From: Apostichopus japonicus
Taxonomy: Eukaryota; Echinodermata; Holothuroidea; Aspidochirotida; Stichopodidae
Assembly: GCF_037975245.1 (NCBI RefSeq)
Contig: NC_092580.1
Location: 30,806,001-30,870,000 of the forward strand
DNA length: 64,000 bases
Direction: 5' to 3'
The position numbers and the translations under genes are program-made. Positions within the stretch are counted from its first letter, which is position 1. Each line of letters begins with the position of its first letter. Positions 12,510-26,800 of this stretch are shown here, piece after piece. Below the pieces are notes generated by a model that was not told the DNA's origin, ran no database searches, and was given only the letters and a program-made list of their open reading frames with translations.

Positions 12510-14778
12510 ATGACAGGAAAAATTGTTTCATATCGATTGTTTCAGTCCGCAACATCGTTTGGTCAGCAAAGGTTCCCAACACTGTTTGAGCTGCATTGCA
12601 AGTCCAACGTTTATCATGTTCTTGTTACTAGGCCTAGTTCAACTTCAAGTAAAAGCCTTTCAAACGAAAGGCATGTTCACAATCCAATCGTCCATCAATG
12701 TAACAATAGATTTGCTGGCAGAATATTGCACCCGACCGGTATAACCTTGACATTGAGAAGTATGTCCTCGGAGGTGGAAAAGGCAGGATCCAAACAAGTT
12801 GTGAATGATTCTGATACCAGTCTCGTTTCTACATGGCTTGCATCATACGAGAATTTTATTGGCGTTCAGGATGTCAAGGAAGCACAGGAAAGAGTATCAA
12901 TGGTAAATAACTTTTCTTACTAAGTTTAGGTTGTCTAGACTAGTGCTATACCCACCCCTTTCAGAGGTGTGGAAAGCCGCAGGTGAAACCACTGGAACAT
13001 TTGACAGTTATGTGATTGACATTGGACCCGATTTTTGTGGCACTTCATTTATTTGTTACTTAGAACGAGACCTATAGTATTACAACTTACATTATAAAAT
13101 GAAAGAATATGTTTTTGTTGATCCAATATTTTCCCAGACAACTGAAAAAAGTGTCCAGGGCCCCAATAAAACCCAACCCTGGCAATATAGATCCAGCCAA
13201 CACCAGACCTAGACCTATGCTAGTTTATAGATTTCTTCAAATTTGTGCATTATGTAATGTGTTACTACAGCTTCGCTTTCTACAAGGTTTCTTTAGTAGG
13301 CTTCCATTTGAAACAGGGAACAGTGGACTCTTGGTACTGTGGCTAGTATGCTAGATAGAGTCCCATCAAGCTTGAGACTTGACCGACTGTCTGTCTTGTT
13401 CTTGCGAACTACACTGAATAGCCTTTCCTGTTCAGCGTTACTGTGGGGAATTACTAAGCATAGGACTAATTGTTGGCTATTTTCAGAAATGTTGCAAGTG
13501 ATGAAACATTAAAAAGCCGGGAGAATAGAATATGAAACCGGGAGGCCGGGAGATTCGAGTAAAAACCGGGAGTCTTAGTCCAGTAAAACCGGGAGAGTTG
13601 ACGGGTCTGCTACTGAGTCATAAGTTGCCATGCTAGTAGTAGTACTGTAGGAGTAGTACTAGTCGATCAAAATTATAGTATGTTTAATCCAATAATTTAA
13701 TATCACCTTTAGGAGAAAAAAGTTGCAATCTTGTGGGAGCTGAATGAGGTGTTTAGACTTGCCATTTCCTTTGGTGATCTAAATATCTTCATGCCTGGGT
13801 GTGCATTTGAACAGATTAAGTGCCTGATATACTGTAGGCCTACTGTATATAAGTGTTAATGTTGATAGACATGCACATGGTGGTCAAAAGTATGCACAGA
13901 AGTAGGATATCTAGCTTAAAGGACTAACAATTAGAAACACTCAAAGTGTAACCATGTTCCCGTCTTATTTCCCTCTTTAGACAGAGAAGGAATTTCTTGA
14001 AACAAGACAGCAGGTAAAAGACTCCAGGCAAGAACTAGAGGACATACAATCAGATTTGCATCTTATTAGGACAAGGCTCGATCGCACGCCTCGAGATGAT
14101 CCAAAGTTTTTGGAATATGCGACCGAGGAACATAAGACGATCCAAACAGAAAAGCAGGTGAACGAGAGACACCATCGACTGTTGGATAAGGAGAGAGAAA
14201 CCTTTGACCGTTTGTCAGCTGCCGTCCGAGAGAGTCACGTGAAACAGAAAGCTCAAGAGGAAAAGACAAAGTATTGGTCAATCATCGGATCGGTCGTCGG
14301 AACGGTCCTCGGTATCATCGGGTCAACGTTCATCAGTCAGAGAAGGACGAAAGATCTGAAGGGTATGGTGAACGATCTGAAAGAGCAGATTTCCTTTCTA
14401 GATGGAGGGGCAGGGGATGAACTGAAGACGATCCTACAGGATTTGAAAAAGATGACTCCTGCTGACAATAGTGGAACTGGTCTTGGTGATGTTTCACAGA
14501 AAATAATCAACCAAACAGGAAGTCAACTGAAATCTCAGGAAGAGGTTTTCAGTCAGCTCTTGGAAAAACATGAGAAATCATTTCATGATGAGCTGAAAGG
14601 AATTCACAGAGCAATCTCAATGGGTGGGTCAGGTGATATGAGTACCTTTGAAGAATTGATAGGGAATGCAGAGCAGAAGCTAGAATGGGAGGTGAAGATG
14701 AGCACCTTAGCAACTGTCGTTATGGTTTATGGTGCTTTTGCTCTCACAGTACCAGTTTTATATAATATATTTAAGTAA
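12510..14778 (+). CDS. CCDC51: mitochondrial potassium channel subunit CCDC51/MITOK (2 coding exons, 396 aa)
   Basis: Exons 12510-12902 and 13981-14778 join in phase 0 (ATG|GTAAAT donor, TTTAG acceptor) to give 396 aa; human CCDC51 is about 411. The first 80 or so residues are basic and hydroxylated with few acids, as expected of a mitochondrial presequence. A conserved block (WLASYENFIGVQDVKEAQERV) leads into a long coiled coil through about residue 228, containing AAVRESH. A first membrane segment follows at about 231-248 (IIGSVVGTVLGIIGSTF). A second spacer coiled coil precedes a C-terminal segment at about 374-393 ending PVLYNIFK. This two-membrane-segment layout is that of MITOK, the pore-forming part of the mitochondrial ATP-sensitive K+ channel of the inner membrane. 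The start is the first in-frame ATG and gives the presequence. A very close ATTAAA (14781) and another at about 15086 are possible poly(A) signals. Confidence 0.93.
13510..13610. repeat. CCGGGAG-rich repeat fragment in CCDC51 intron
   Basis: Within about 100 bp the motif CCGGGAG occurs five times, mostly as AAACCGGGAG or AAAGCCGGGAG, far above the GC content of the surroundings. It looks like the end of a dispersed mobile element, but no second copy or target duplication is visible in the window. Confidence 0.45.
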
Positions 14779-17700
14779 AAATTAAAGCGTATATGAAAAA
14801 TTAATAGTTGAAAGCCTATTTTAATATCTTCCAAAGTTTCTATTTGCAGTTGGGTTATTCAGTTGCTAGGTTTTCATCCAAGTTTATGTTACACCTTGAA
14901 GTGAAGAAATATTTTCATAATACTGCTTAGAAATTATGTAAAAATGTAACATTTATAGATAATGTCAATCAAAGTGTAGTGTCAAATTGTTTTAGGATTT
15001 GTAAAAAAAAAAAATCAGGACTTGTGAAAGTTGGAAGAAGATAAAGTCTCTAATTCTTACTCAGATACAGTAGGTGCAAAGCAAGATTAAAGCACTTTTT
15101 CTGACTTTATGTTAGAATTTGGAATTATCAAAACAAGTCTTAACCCAATAATCTTCTACAATGCAAAACTTTCAGTAGTTTAAATAGTCAGTTTTCTAGT
15201 TAGTTATGAACCAAGAGAACCAGAAATTTGAAGAAAAAAGTATTTCCAATTAGTTCTTGGCATGTTAGGTAATTAACAGAAGGTGTACCAACATTGATGA
15301 TCAAATGATAACGACCCTTTAAAGGAAATACAAACCCATCCAGGTCTGTGATGAAGTTCTTCCCCAAAACAGCTAACAAAAACCTTATTCCTTTGGGAGA
15401 TACCACATATTTAACACTTTTCGCACACAAGGCTGGAGACTTGATCAAGTCTAAATGTGTTGCATCATCAAGCCACACATGCTTAAATTCTTTTAGGTTT
15501 TTCTTGATGTATTTACACTGTTTATTTTCTCTCATTGGAGGTAGATTTTGCATATGCTAAAATATTATTCTAAATGCTACATAGTGGTGGCAATGTTTAT
15601 TCTAGATATATGTGAAAATTCAAGCAGCTATGATATTCTGTTAGGAGATATCTCCACCACCTTGCACAGTAGTTTTCATATGCCATTTGAATAGTTTATG
15701 ACCTGTTCTAAGAAAGATATTGGTGACTTGAGGATTTGTTATCATGATGACTTTAATAACTCTAATAAGTCCAAATCATAACAAACATAATAAGAATTAC
15801 CCAGCCATGCTTCTAGTATTTACATAAACAGTTTGTTTCAACCTAACCACTCTTGTTGTCTGTGCAACTGGAATGTAAGTGCTATGTCAGTACTTGCCTT
15901 TTATTTTTTCTTGTGCAATATAGATAGATGTAACCTCTATAGTAAGTTGTCTGTTCTCTGTATTCACTAGAGAGGTTTGAATGTGCAAAAAATCATGTTT
16001 TCATTCACTATTCAGAGCTGACTTGTATTACTTTGGTTAATGCCTTGGAAGGCTGTGCAGATCATTTTTGGATCTTGTAAGCAAAGAGAGTTCACCAGCC
16101 GAGCAAGTGGTACATTTATTGTCACCAGATCATGTTTCAATAGGCTATTAATGATATTAAGAGTAAGTAATTGGTGATGCATATTCAGTACAATAAGATG
16201 TTGGATGGGGAGGTGTTGTAGGGGGTAGTGGGGTGGAGGGAAGATGGGGCCAAAAGAAAGGAATGGAGGAGAAGTGAAGAGGGGTTCCTTAGAAGTTTAT
16301 CTATGTCAGAATGGGACAGAATCAGGTGAATGTTTATTATAAATTTTGACTGTCTGAATACAAGTAGTGTGATTTGCTCGACATACAGCATGCAGCTTTA
16401 CTGCATCATCACTTCATTAGTAGTTCCCAATGTTCTTCTTAATCTTCAAAATGTAGGATTAACTTCACTGTGATGTCCAATCTGCAATTTTTTAATGCTG
16501 AAATGTAATAAAAGAAACTCAAAGGAAGTCATAGTTCAAAGTTCAGTAAATATTAGTTGAATGAATTACATTTGTGATGATGAATGTTGCTGATCATCAA
16601 TTAAGAGTCAAAAGTTGACATTGTATTCATCCATCATAGAGCAGATCTCATCTTGGCAGTCGTATGAAAAATGTTTGCTTTGTATTAAAAAAGAGGTTTT
16701 TCTGTCCTACTACCCTTTGACCTATACCAATTCTCTCTCATTGTATTATGAATAAATTAAGTTGCTGAAATTTCTAGAGGGGTTTTCTGGGCAAACAAGA
16801 ATCCTCCCTATCCCTTGTTACAAAATAATCACCTCTCAACGGAACATATTTTACTTTATCTGGACTCCTGTCATAATCATACCAGCCTTCGTCTGATATC
16901 TCAGTTAAATATTTAAAGTGTGTTGCTTTTATTCATTTTAGATACATTAGAACCATGATGTGCTGAATTGATTCAAATATAGATCTGAAACAGAAAAATC
17001 ATTACTTTCATTAATTTGCATTTGACTTTCTGTAAGCCTTACAAGCTAATATGGGATGATGCTATTTTCTACTATTTTGGTGTCAAGTCTAACAGTGAAT
17101 ACTGACAGCCAGCAGAGTAGAAAAAAGATAGCAGTTAAAAGACACCTACACAACCTTAAAATATTCTGGATAGTTAAGTAATTGTCAGCCATGTTTTAAC
17201 TTCCACAACCCTCTCAAAGTATTTTGTCTGATAAACATTATTTTACTGTACATTCTTCCATTTAACACAAGTTTGTCAATGTCTGGGACTAGTTTGAAAC
17301 ACTCAGAAGCCTTGAAAAAAAAACTTGAAAACCTTTAGAAACAGTTAAAACCTTGGTGCAATACTGAGGGCTCATACTGGTAGCATACCTCATATGAAAT
17401 GGTTATCCATAAGGCAAAGAGTTCTGCTACAGCAGGAAAATTGTCAAAGAATCAGGAAACTTCTGTTAGACCTATCAAATACTGAATAATAACCACCCTA
17501 TATTAAAATTAGAGCAAATTAAGCAAGGTTTGATCTTTTATAATGAGCATTAGAAAACTTTGTCTGACAAGAGTTAAGAGGAGTATGATTCACTGACCAA
17601 TTTACATGGTCATAAGATTATGTGAATGGTCAATTATGTCACCTGTACATTGAATGTTGCACCTGGTAGAGGGTAAAAGTCCACCTCAGTTTGACAGTTA

Positions 17701-20700
17701 AATAACCCTCCTCTATGTTACGCTTCAATGTTTCCAAGTTTGGATGTGCGTGTGCAGTTGTTTGATAACTTTCAATGGGCAATCAAATTAGTCAATTTGT
17801 AGATATATCAAATCATCAAGAAGTACTATCTATTGAGTGGTAACTATCCTAGGGAAATGACAACATGTATATTGGTCACCAAGGAAATCATGTGCATATC
17901 CAAGGGGTGTACTGTACACTCCCTCCTTTTCAACCCCACACAAAATATTAATAGTAATATTTTGCATACCTTGCGAGTTATAGTCTAAGAAATTACCACT
18001 TCACTGACCTACAATTTTAACTCTTTTCAGAGCCCAAACTCCCCATCCCTACATGGGAGCCAGCTTCAACAACCTAAGGACCACATCCCCTCCTGTTTAT
18101 CTAATCTGCACCTAGAAATAGGTAAGGAAGAATGGGACTGAATGATATAACCTCATGCCCAAAAATATTTTCCTCAGCTTATTCAACAATGTCACCTTCA
18201 CTATTAGATTGTATAGAAGAGATAAGATGCAAAATTTCTAAAATTGTTTCACAAATAATAACTTTTCTTGTGGGGGGATAACCTTTTGTTGTTACCAACC
18301 AGCCTCCAGCTCGATGGAGTGCTTCCCAGCACCAAGGCTATTATAAATGTTACCACAACAAACAAAAGAAGAAAAGTAACAACAGTTTCATACCATGTAA
18401 TTTCACCATATATTTTCTACTACTTAGTATGTCTCCATAGTCTTTCCATCATTGATATTCTACTAAAAATATTCTGTAATATAATTTTTAAGTAATGATA
18501 AAGGCTGAACAAATTTTAATACATTGAAAACGACTATTGATAAAATATCTAGATAAAGCTAATCACAGAAGAAAATACGTAAACACTGGTTTTTAAATAT
18601 TGTGGGAAAATATTTGCCTGATATCATTGTCAAATATTTCTAGAGAATGTGTAACCATTGTTCCCAGAATCAAATTTTGTTGGCTTCTTTTTCCACAAAT
18701 AATTCTGACAGGGGAGTATAGGTTACAGTAAACAATCAGGTGGCTTTGTAAGAGGGCAAAGATGCATTACTTTTTAAATGAAGACTCGATTCAGCCTCTT
18801 CCTTAAAAAAATCTGTCAAACAAAATTAAAAATACAAAGGGAAATTTAAATTGACACTTGACTTGAAGAAAATATCAAAACTGCACCCAAACTGGACACT
18901 GGCTCTGTGAATCTACTAGTGCAGTGGACAAATGTTGCTAGATGGTGGTGGTGGTGAACATGAGGTCAATTCCATTGAACCTACATTTTGTCTGATAACT
19001 AAATGATAAATTTGCATACTTTTAATGTTTGCCACAAAACAAGAAAGGCTGACATACTAAACGTAGAGTAGGGCCGAGTAATTTAAAACAGATGAAAACC
19101 TTACAACAATTGTTTTCAGAACTAGAAAATATACTACCCTTGGCTGTTATGAATGCACAATGCAATATTACATTGGTACAATAGCTAACATCTCTTTGAA
19201 ATGGATAGTTTTGGTTGAGGTACATTCAGATTGGAGAGATGTTTTGGGCATAAGGTATAAACACAAATAGCCTTTGTACTAGACAGTGTCTGCATGTATG
19301 TTCATATATATATATAGATATCTATATATATATCTATATATATATATATATATACATAAATATATATATATATAGATATCTATATATATATATATACATA
19401 AATAATTATATATATAAATTCTTACCTATAACTAACCTAAAACAAGCGCTTACATCGTTCAAGTGACAAAATATTCAACCGGTCTGAAAGCAATGTGGGA
19501 GGGTTTTCATTTATTGACTTCATATAAACTAAAGTGAAAGATGACTATGAAAGAGCTTATCCCTTCTCTCAAATTATTCCTAACTGAAGATCAGTTCAAA
19601 ACTTTGAAACCAAATCATAAAAAACATATAAAATAGGATGAGAAATAATGGGCTTACAATATATCCACAAAAAGTTGCGACACACAATAAACCTGAATAT
19701 AGTAAGCGAATACTGTCTGCAATGTATTGTATTAACAAATTTCAACTGTCTTGTCAACAATGGAATTTCTGAACATTTATTGTTGGATGGCAGTCCCACA
19801 TAAAAAAAGAAACTTCTGAATGTTTGGACATGACATAGTTATCTATAATGCCTTGAAGAAGCTGCCATTGATTGTAAACCAATGCAATGGTGAAAATGCT
19901 TTCAGCCAAGTTAGCTTAGCTCCCTGTAAACCACCACATACTGAGAATTGTTTCTACTCATCAAAACATTCCATTGTCATATTTTTGCTATTTATTTTTG
20001 GAGGTGGCAGGAGGTCGGGGGAGGGGTGAGGGGCTCTCATTCCTTTGCAGCAATTACTGAATAGAAAGATTCGTTCCTGATTTAAAGATGAAAATTTGAA
20101 GCACAGAGTTTATGAAAGCATTGAGTGTCATGTGTATCCACCAAATCTAAAGTCAAAACTCAAGTCACTGAATGCGCAAGAAGTTTATGTTAAGCGAACA
20201 GAAACGGCCAAGCCATCAACATTCTTGCATATCCTTTTTCACATACATGTGTGAACAAGCTCTTTCTCTTCTTGACAAATTCCTACATCTTTTTTTGTGA
20301 CCGTAGTAGTTTGTTATTTATTCCATATTATAATACTTGCAAAATTGCAAGGGCAAAAAGTCAGGGTGTCCAGGACTTCACTTGATGTCAAGGCTCACTT
20401 TACATACACTAGCACTATCATTTTCAAACTGTTTAAAAAAAACATGATTCACATGAAACCTTCTATACGTCAATCTCTGCCAAAGAAACTTACCTAAGGA
20501 TGAATCCAAACAGAACGATAAAAGCAGTTGTAATTAGACTAAGTTTAAACATGAAAGGTAGAGATAATTGAATATTCATACCAGTCACCATCTTAACAAA
20601 TAAAAAAAAATTCAGTTCATACACACCATATTACAGCAACTTAATGAAAGCAAGGGGTTTTCTTGATAAAAAGGAATCTTTGCTACTATTGATGCCTTCA

Positions 20701-20815
20701 TACCTACTAGAGGGAATTGGGGAAAGGTCTACTAGAGGACAGTAAATTCTATTCAGATTATATCGGATTTAAATCAAAATACCATTCATTAAAATCGTTA
20801 ACAGGCAATAGCCAT
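14779..20815. other. convergent intergenic region between CCDC51 and ALAS 3' ends
   Basis: About 6 kb without a supported exon. The open frames here are short, and their translations show no domain or neighbouring splice logic. It contains a TA-rich array at about 19303-19415. A possible ALAS poly(A) signal (minus-strand AATAAA, 20317-20322) lies about 500 bases past its stop codon. Confidence 0.5.
19303..19415. repeat. (TA)n array with GATATC-centred palindromes
   Basis: A run of TA dinucleotides interrupted by AGATATCT and TACATAAATA blocks, so that much of the array can fold on itself. Simple repeat; no gene content. Confidence 0.85.
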
Positions 20816-23800
20816 CTAAACTTGTTGACCAAAGCTAGGGCTCTCCTGCTTGTTAAGAGGTAGATCACAGGTCTCCCAGACGTCCACCATTGCCGCCACA
20901 AACTTGTCCATCATCTCCGGGGTATGGTAAGGAGTGGGTGCCACCCTGAGACGTTCCTCCCCAGGTGCCACGGTAGGGGCGTTGATAGCCTGCACATATA
21001 TACTGTGCTTCTCCATCAGGGTATCCGCAGCGGCAGTGCAGGCAGCAGGATCACCGACCTGCGAGTGAGGAGGTAAACGGCAACAACCAAAATGTAAACA
21101 ACATCTACTACAACCAATGTAAAGACAACTCAGGGAATACAAAACTGCAAACCGTGGTAGTGTATGCTCTACTGATCTAATCTTCTCATCTGTCACGGAG
21201 ACATATGACATTCCTTGGTGTACAGATTACATAGAATACAATAAATACTTAGTATTACTAAGGATTACAAAGGCTTAGCTATTCTTAGGATTACTTACAT
21301 TGTGACTTTCTATCTACCCAGTATCATAGGTATAGTAACCTATTAACAATAGGCTAACCTGGATAAGGCCTTGGCATCTACCAAGAATGCATACAGTAGG
21401 TAAATACTAATGAGATTAACATCCAAATACCCTACATCCCCTCCCTTGAAGGATGCCCCTACCATATAACCAACAGTTTCAAGTGATACAGCACCAGTGT
21501 CTCATTCCTGATTATGTACAGTTGCACATGGCTAATATCATTCTCCGATAGGATAGATCAGGCATCTACCATCAATTTATATGAGGATTGTTGTCCTTTA
21601 AATAAACTAATGATTCAACCTTGAAATTTGTCATGTTTCACAAATCAAAGACACACAAGGTAGTAGTATAGTAGGTATGGGTACCAGAAACTTCATATCA
21701 CGTGCACAAAGCTTGGGGTGACAAAATTGGGTTCGATAGCTATTCTTACATCCTAGACAGAGCTGTAAAATGATCATTTCAATCGATTCATGCGTAAGTA
21801 CTCCAAATTAGCCATGGTGTCCTTCACCAATTGAATCCAAAGACCTGAGATGGTATAAAGAATTCTATGATTCCACAGAATAATCCACTATTCACAAACC
21901 GATGGTATCTGAACCTACTATTTTATAACGTCACCTTTAACATCCTGAACAACATATGGACATTTGTTTTGCTCACCAACATAAGTAAAATGTTTAGCGC
22001 TCAAATTTTGTATGGTAGTTTTGAAGGCTCCGAAGGTTCCCTAACATATTACTACTGTTCGTGAGTACCAAAAAAAAAGGCTTTGCATCTTTGCACTTGT
22101 CTAGCAATTTACCCGATTCTCATAGCATTTTACGATGTGACACCGGATAAATTATTCCCCGAATATTACCCAACAGGATGAGGGGCTAGTTGTAAAGAGG
22201 AGAGCAGTGTTCTTACGTGAATTGGGATGATATGACTGGGCATGTTGACAGCAGGAATACCGGCATCCAGTAACTTGGTCCTCAGAATTTTCACCATCTC
22301 TTGGTGACGGCTACGAAGCTTTCGACCCTCCTCGCCAGCCAGGACCTGACAAAAAGTAAATAACTGACTGTTTAACACTTTTGAAAACTTTTTTGAATTC
22401 TGACAGAATGATGGAAGCAAAACGGACTGATCTAAATACAAATGACAGGATCAAAACTATAAAATTAACTGACTTGCATTATAGAAGCATGAGTGAGTTT
22501 TCTAGGTGATAGGTGTGAAGAAACTGAAACCCAGATTTAAGGTTCTTGAGGGATGCTGCAAGCATACCAGTTACCCACAGTTTTGTAGTTGGGTTACAAT
22601 TACTATTCCTAATACTAGTATTCCTAATAGCTTTAATCATTTTAATCTGAAAGACTACTTGCAACTGTTTAATTCCTCTAAAGTTTACCAGTTTTTTATA
22701 AAATGAGGAAATGATCATCCAGGCAAGACTGCACCGTTCTGGTTGAGAAGCGACACTTCAAAGATTTCTTAGAGAGCAGTGTGACTAGCAACTGACGGCA
22801 ATCTCGTTTTGGGAGTGGAATGAGGTCGTGAAATGAAATCGGTTACTTACTCCGATCGAAGTCATTGCTCCTTGAAGTACCATTGGTGGCAGCGAAGTAG
22901 TAAAGATGAATCCCGCGGCATAACTCCTCACCATATCCACCAGGTTGGCTGAGCCAGCGATGTAACCACCGATCATCCCAAAGGCTTTACCTATTGATAC
23001 AGAGAGAGAGATGACCTCTATGAATTGAAAATGACCAAACCATCACACTGTCCACAGACATACTGGCTATCAGTTCCCGATGGTCTTAAATGTTTTAGTC
23101 CATTATTGTTGTTGATAACAAAATACTGAAACAGTAACAATAGATCTGTCAATGGACGGAATGTAGACCACGACCAAACCGGAACAAAACTGGGAACCAG
23201 TATGTTAGCTAGCCTTTCAAGCAACCGTACAAAAAATTAATCATCACGTTAGTCGAATGGAGATCTCTGCTGTATACTGACAGTAAATAAAACACTAGAA
23301 GGCTAATAAGAAAGACAAGTGTTCCACACTCTCTGTTACTATAGCAAACTGCCTCATGTAGAATGTTCCACCCTCCTGTTTCCCTTCCATTTGATAACAG
23401 TTAATACACATCTGCCTACCTTTACATTTCTCCCACCCTAAATCCTCTACCTCACTCAATAAATTCCCCATCTCCATCCCCTCCATTCCCATCTTTACTA
23501 ACCCCCTCCCCCCTCCACAATCACTTCCTGTTTCTCACTTCCCTCCATTTGAAAATCACACCTGCTAATAGGCATTCTCAAACTTTCTGTGCAACAAATG
23601 TTGCCAGTAGGTTTCTTCCCTACAGCATTAATGATATATTTGGCTTCATAGTAATGTACTTTGTTCTAACAACACCCATTGCATACATAGGTTTCTTCTC
23701 TACAGCATTAATGACATATTTGGCTTCATAGTAATGTACTTTGCTCTAACAACACCCATTGCATACCTAAAGTTCCTGAGATGATATCCATGTCCTCCAG

Positions 23801-26800
23801 ACAACCATCACGCTCCCCAACTCCTGCGCCATGATGACCGTAGAGACCAACGGCATGGACCTCATCCACAAAGGTAAGAGCTCCATACTTGTGGGAAATG
23901 TCACATAATTCCTTCAGGGGTGAAATGTCACCTGACGATGATGAGAAGAATTATAAACAACTTGATCATCAACACCTCAAGGCAAAGACCTACTTGATAC
24001 ATGTCAACAAAACAACACTTGACTAACTCTTGTAAACACAAAATCGATCAACATCTGTTCAAACAGGAAGTTAGAACCCAGCTGAAGTGGTGTTACATTA
24101 CTACAACCCCATTCACACAATTCACAAGAGATTAACATCTGTAAAATAAAGTTCCCCGACATAAGCAAAAGGTCTCTTTTCCCCATTTTAAACCAATACA
24201 ATTCACTTCTGTTCCTTCCTTCCTTACAATCATAGAACTTCAAATCTTACTTGATGTTTGCTACAAAAATATCAAACACTTGGACTATATCATATGCATG
24301 GATAACACAAAGTCTGCTACCTGAGGACCAACTGCAACATTAACTGCACCTAGATATACCAGGTTGCAGCTTGTAATTTCTACATGTTACAAAGAGATCA
24401 AAACTGGAGGGGGTGGAGGGGGTGGAGGGGGAGTTTCTTTTAATGTAATGTTTGTCAGTTAAAGCAGTTTCTGCAGTGAGTTGCCAAACCTCAGCAAATG
24501 AGCAAACATACCAGGAATTACTCAAAAGAAGGATAACATGTGATTAATTTATTACATTGCTGATCTCATGCAAAGGTAAACCTGCATATTTTAGAGCTCT
24601 TAGAATTGCTGCTACTATTAGAACTCCAACTGCACAAGGATTTAGAACCCAATTTTTGAGAAAGTTCCATTTTGTTAAATATATGAAAAGGTTTCCACTA
24701 AATTAGATCTGGTACATTTCATGTTTTTCTCCTAATTAATTTTCAACATGTTTAAGTATGGACTTCCTACAATGTGTTTTTTTCATTTCCTGTTTTTTGT
24801 TTTTTTTGGAAAACCTATCAGTTTAAGTAAACTTAATTATCCACGTGCACATTACAAAGCACGAATGTGTTTATCACAATCTCCACTTTTCTACAAGATT
24901 TCAAAAGCCAAAAAAGTCTCACCGGTCATAGAGTGAACCGTCTCAAAGGCCACAATCTTGGGTGTCAGGGGGTCCGACTTCTTCAGCAGTTCTTCAAGGT
25001 GTTCGGTGTCGTTGTGGCGAAAGATGAACTTGGGCACTTTGGAGTTTCGTATACCTTGGATCATGGAGGCGTGGTTTCCTGCATCTGAGTAGATCTCGCA
25101 ACCTATTCAAACAATGAAAAGAATCAAATTATTGTATTCCTACATCTCAACTTACAGGGAAAATCTCAAAACAACTGCACATTTGCTTTACCATGTTCAG
25201 CACACTTGGTAAGCACTGTCGACCGGCCCATTCCAGACTACAGCCCTGGTTTTTTATGATGCTGTGACCTCCTAAGAAACATGTTGGTGATCACAGTGAT
25301 AAATGACAGCATTTAAGTTTTATTTGCTGATGTTATCATTATCATAGTCACATCGGTAGTCACATAGTGACAAAAAGAAACTCAATATTAACAATGCTTG
25401 GGTGCAAAGTATTTCCATTCCACTACACCATGGTCTGGTTCAAAGACTGCTCTTCACCAAAATAGGATTTAGAAGCGTACATTTGCAAAATTTGACGACT
25501 CCAATTAACAACAAACTGTCTGTGTGATTCAAGTTAAGTTTTGGGTGTATATGAATCTTTAATCAATGTGCTTTTGCTTTAAGAGATAAAAGAGGCTTTA
25601 TTTGGGATGTGAAAATGTATTTGAGGCAATGATAAAGTTACAAGCCAAACCAGTTGATTCTTCTGCAGCTACATACAAACCATTGTCTTGTAATGTTTAC
25701 ACATACAATTTAAATGTAAACTCACAGAATAAGTATCCAACACAACAAATGCTTCAAATAAAACCACAACCACTAAGTCATTTACCTGGCAGAGCCCTGG
25801 CTAAAGTAAACAGGGTAGAGTCGTTAGCCACAAAACAGGAAGTGAAGACTAGCCCAGCCTCCTTCTGGTGCAACCGGGCGACGGTGGCCTCTAAGGATTC
25901 ATGGTAGGTAGTGTTGCCTGATATATTACGAGTGCCTCCTGCACCGGTCCCGTGCTTCGCCGCAGTGTCCCTTGAGGTAAAAGATGAAAAGAGAATCGTT
26001 TGAACAGCCATATTAACATCAAATGTCTCAGAAACCTTTATAAGAAGTTAAGGGAGTAATGGGGTACATGGTAGCTCAGTGACAACTTTAACATATTGCA
26101 TCTGAACATAGACAATATCTGCCTGCAATAAAGGCATTAGTGTCAAACATGCTGCAATAACAAGCATGCAGTTTACTACATCAGTACACCTATTTGCCCT
26201 CAAGTTGCAAACACTGAACATTAACTATGAGTCATCCCTTGTGCATAATACCAGTTACTCATATCTGACGAGAAAAAAAAGGAGGATTAATCTGTTCACT
26301 GCAATAACCAGCAGTGTTTTGCAGCAACTTCAAATTTGTTGATACTTTTTTTTTGTCGGGCTCTAATCGATAAAGTTATTTCAGATACTGGTGGTACTTG
26401 GAGCTCTCAATAAGGTAAGGGTGACAGATAAAACTAAAATAACACCGCAAGTTTTGCTGTGAGGGGGGTACAAAAAACTGCTACTACTTATAAGGCAATG
26501 ATGAAAAAAAACCTTTTCAAAGTCACATCAGATTTCTGGTTTTTTTAAGCCTTAGTAGATACAAATGTGGAACTAGAGTGGAGACAGGTAAGTGACTCTC
26601 ACAATTTTGTTAAAGGATTCAGTGAACCTGACAAGACTACTTACTGCACAGCTTTAACGACCTTCTCGTGCCGGGTCATACCCAGGTAGTCGTTGCTACA
26701 CCAGACAGAGATCTCCTGACCCAGGCCAGAGGTCAGTGGCTTGGAAAACTCTTCCGCAAACGGGAACTCACTGGCCCGACGGTTCACTTTCTTAAAGATG

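Noticed and set aside
12523-12744. 73-codon frame overlapping CCDC51 exon 1
   Set aside because: Alternative frame of an exon whose main frame joins the conserved coiled-coil protein.
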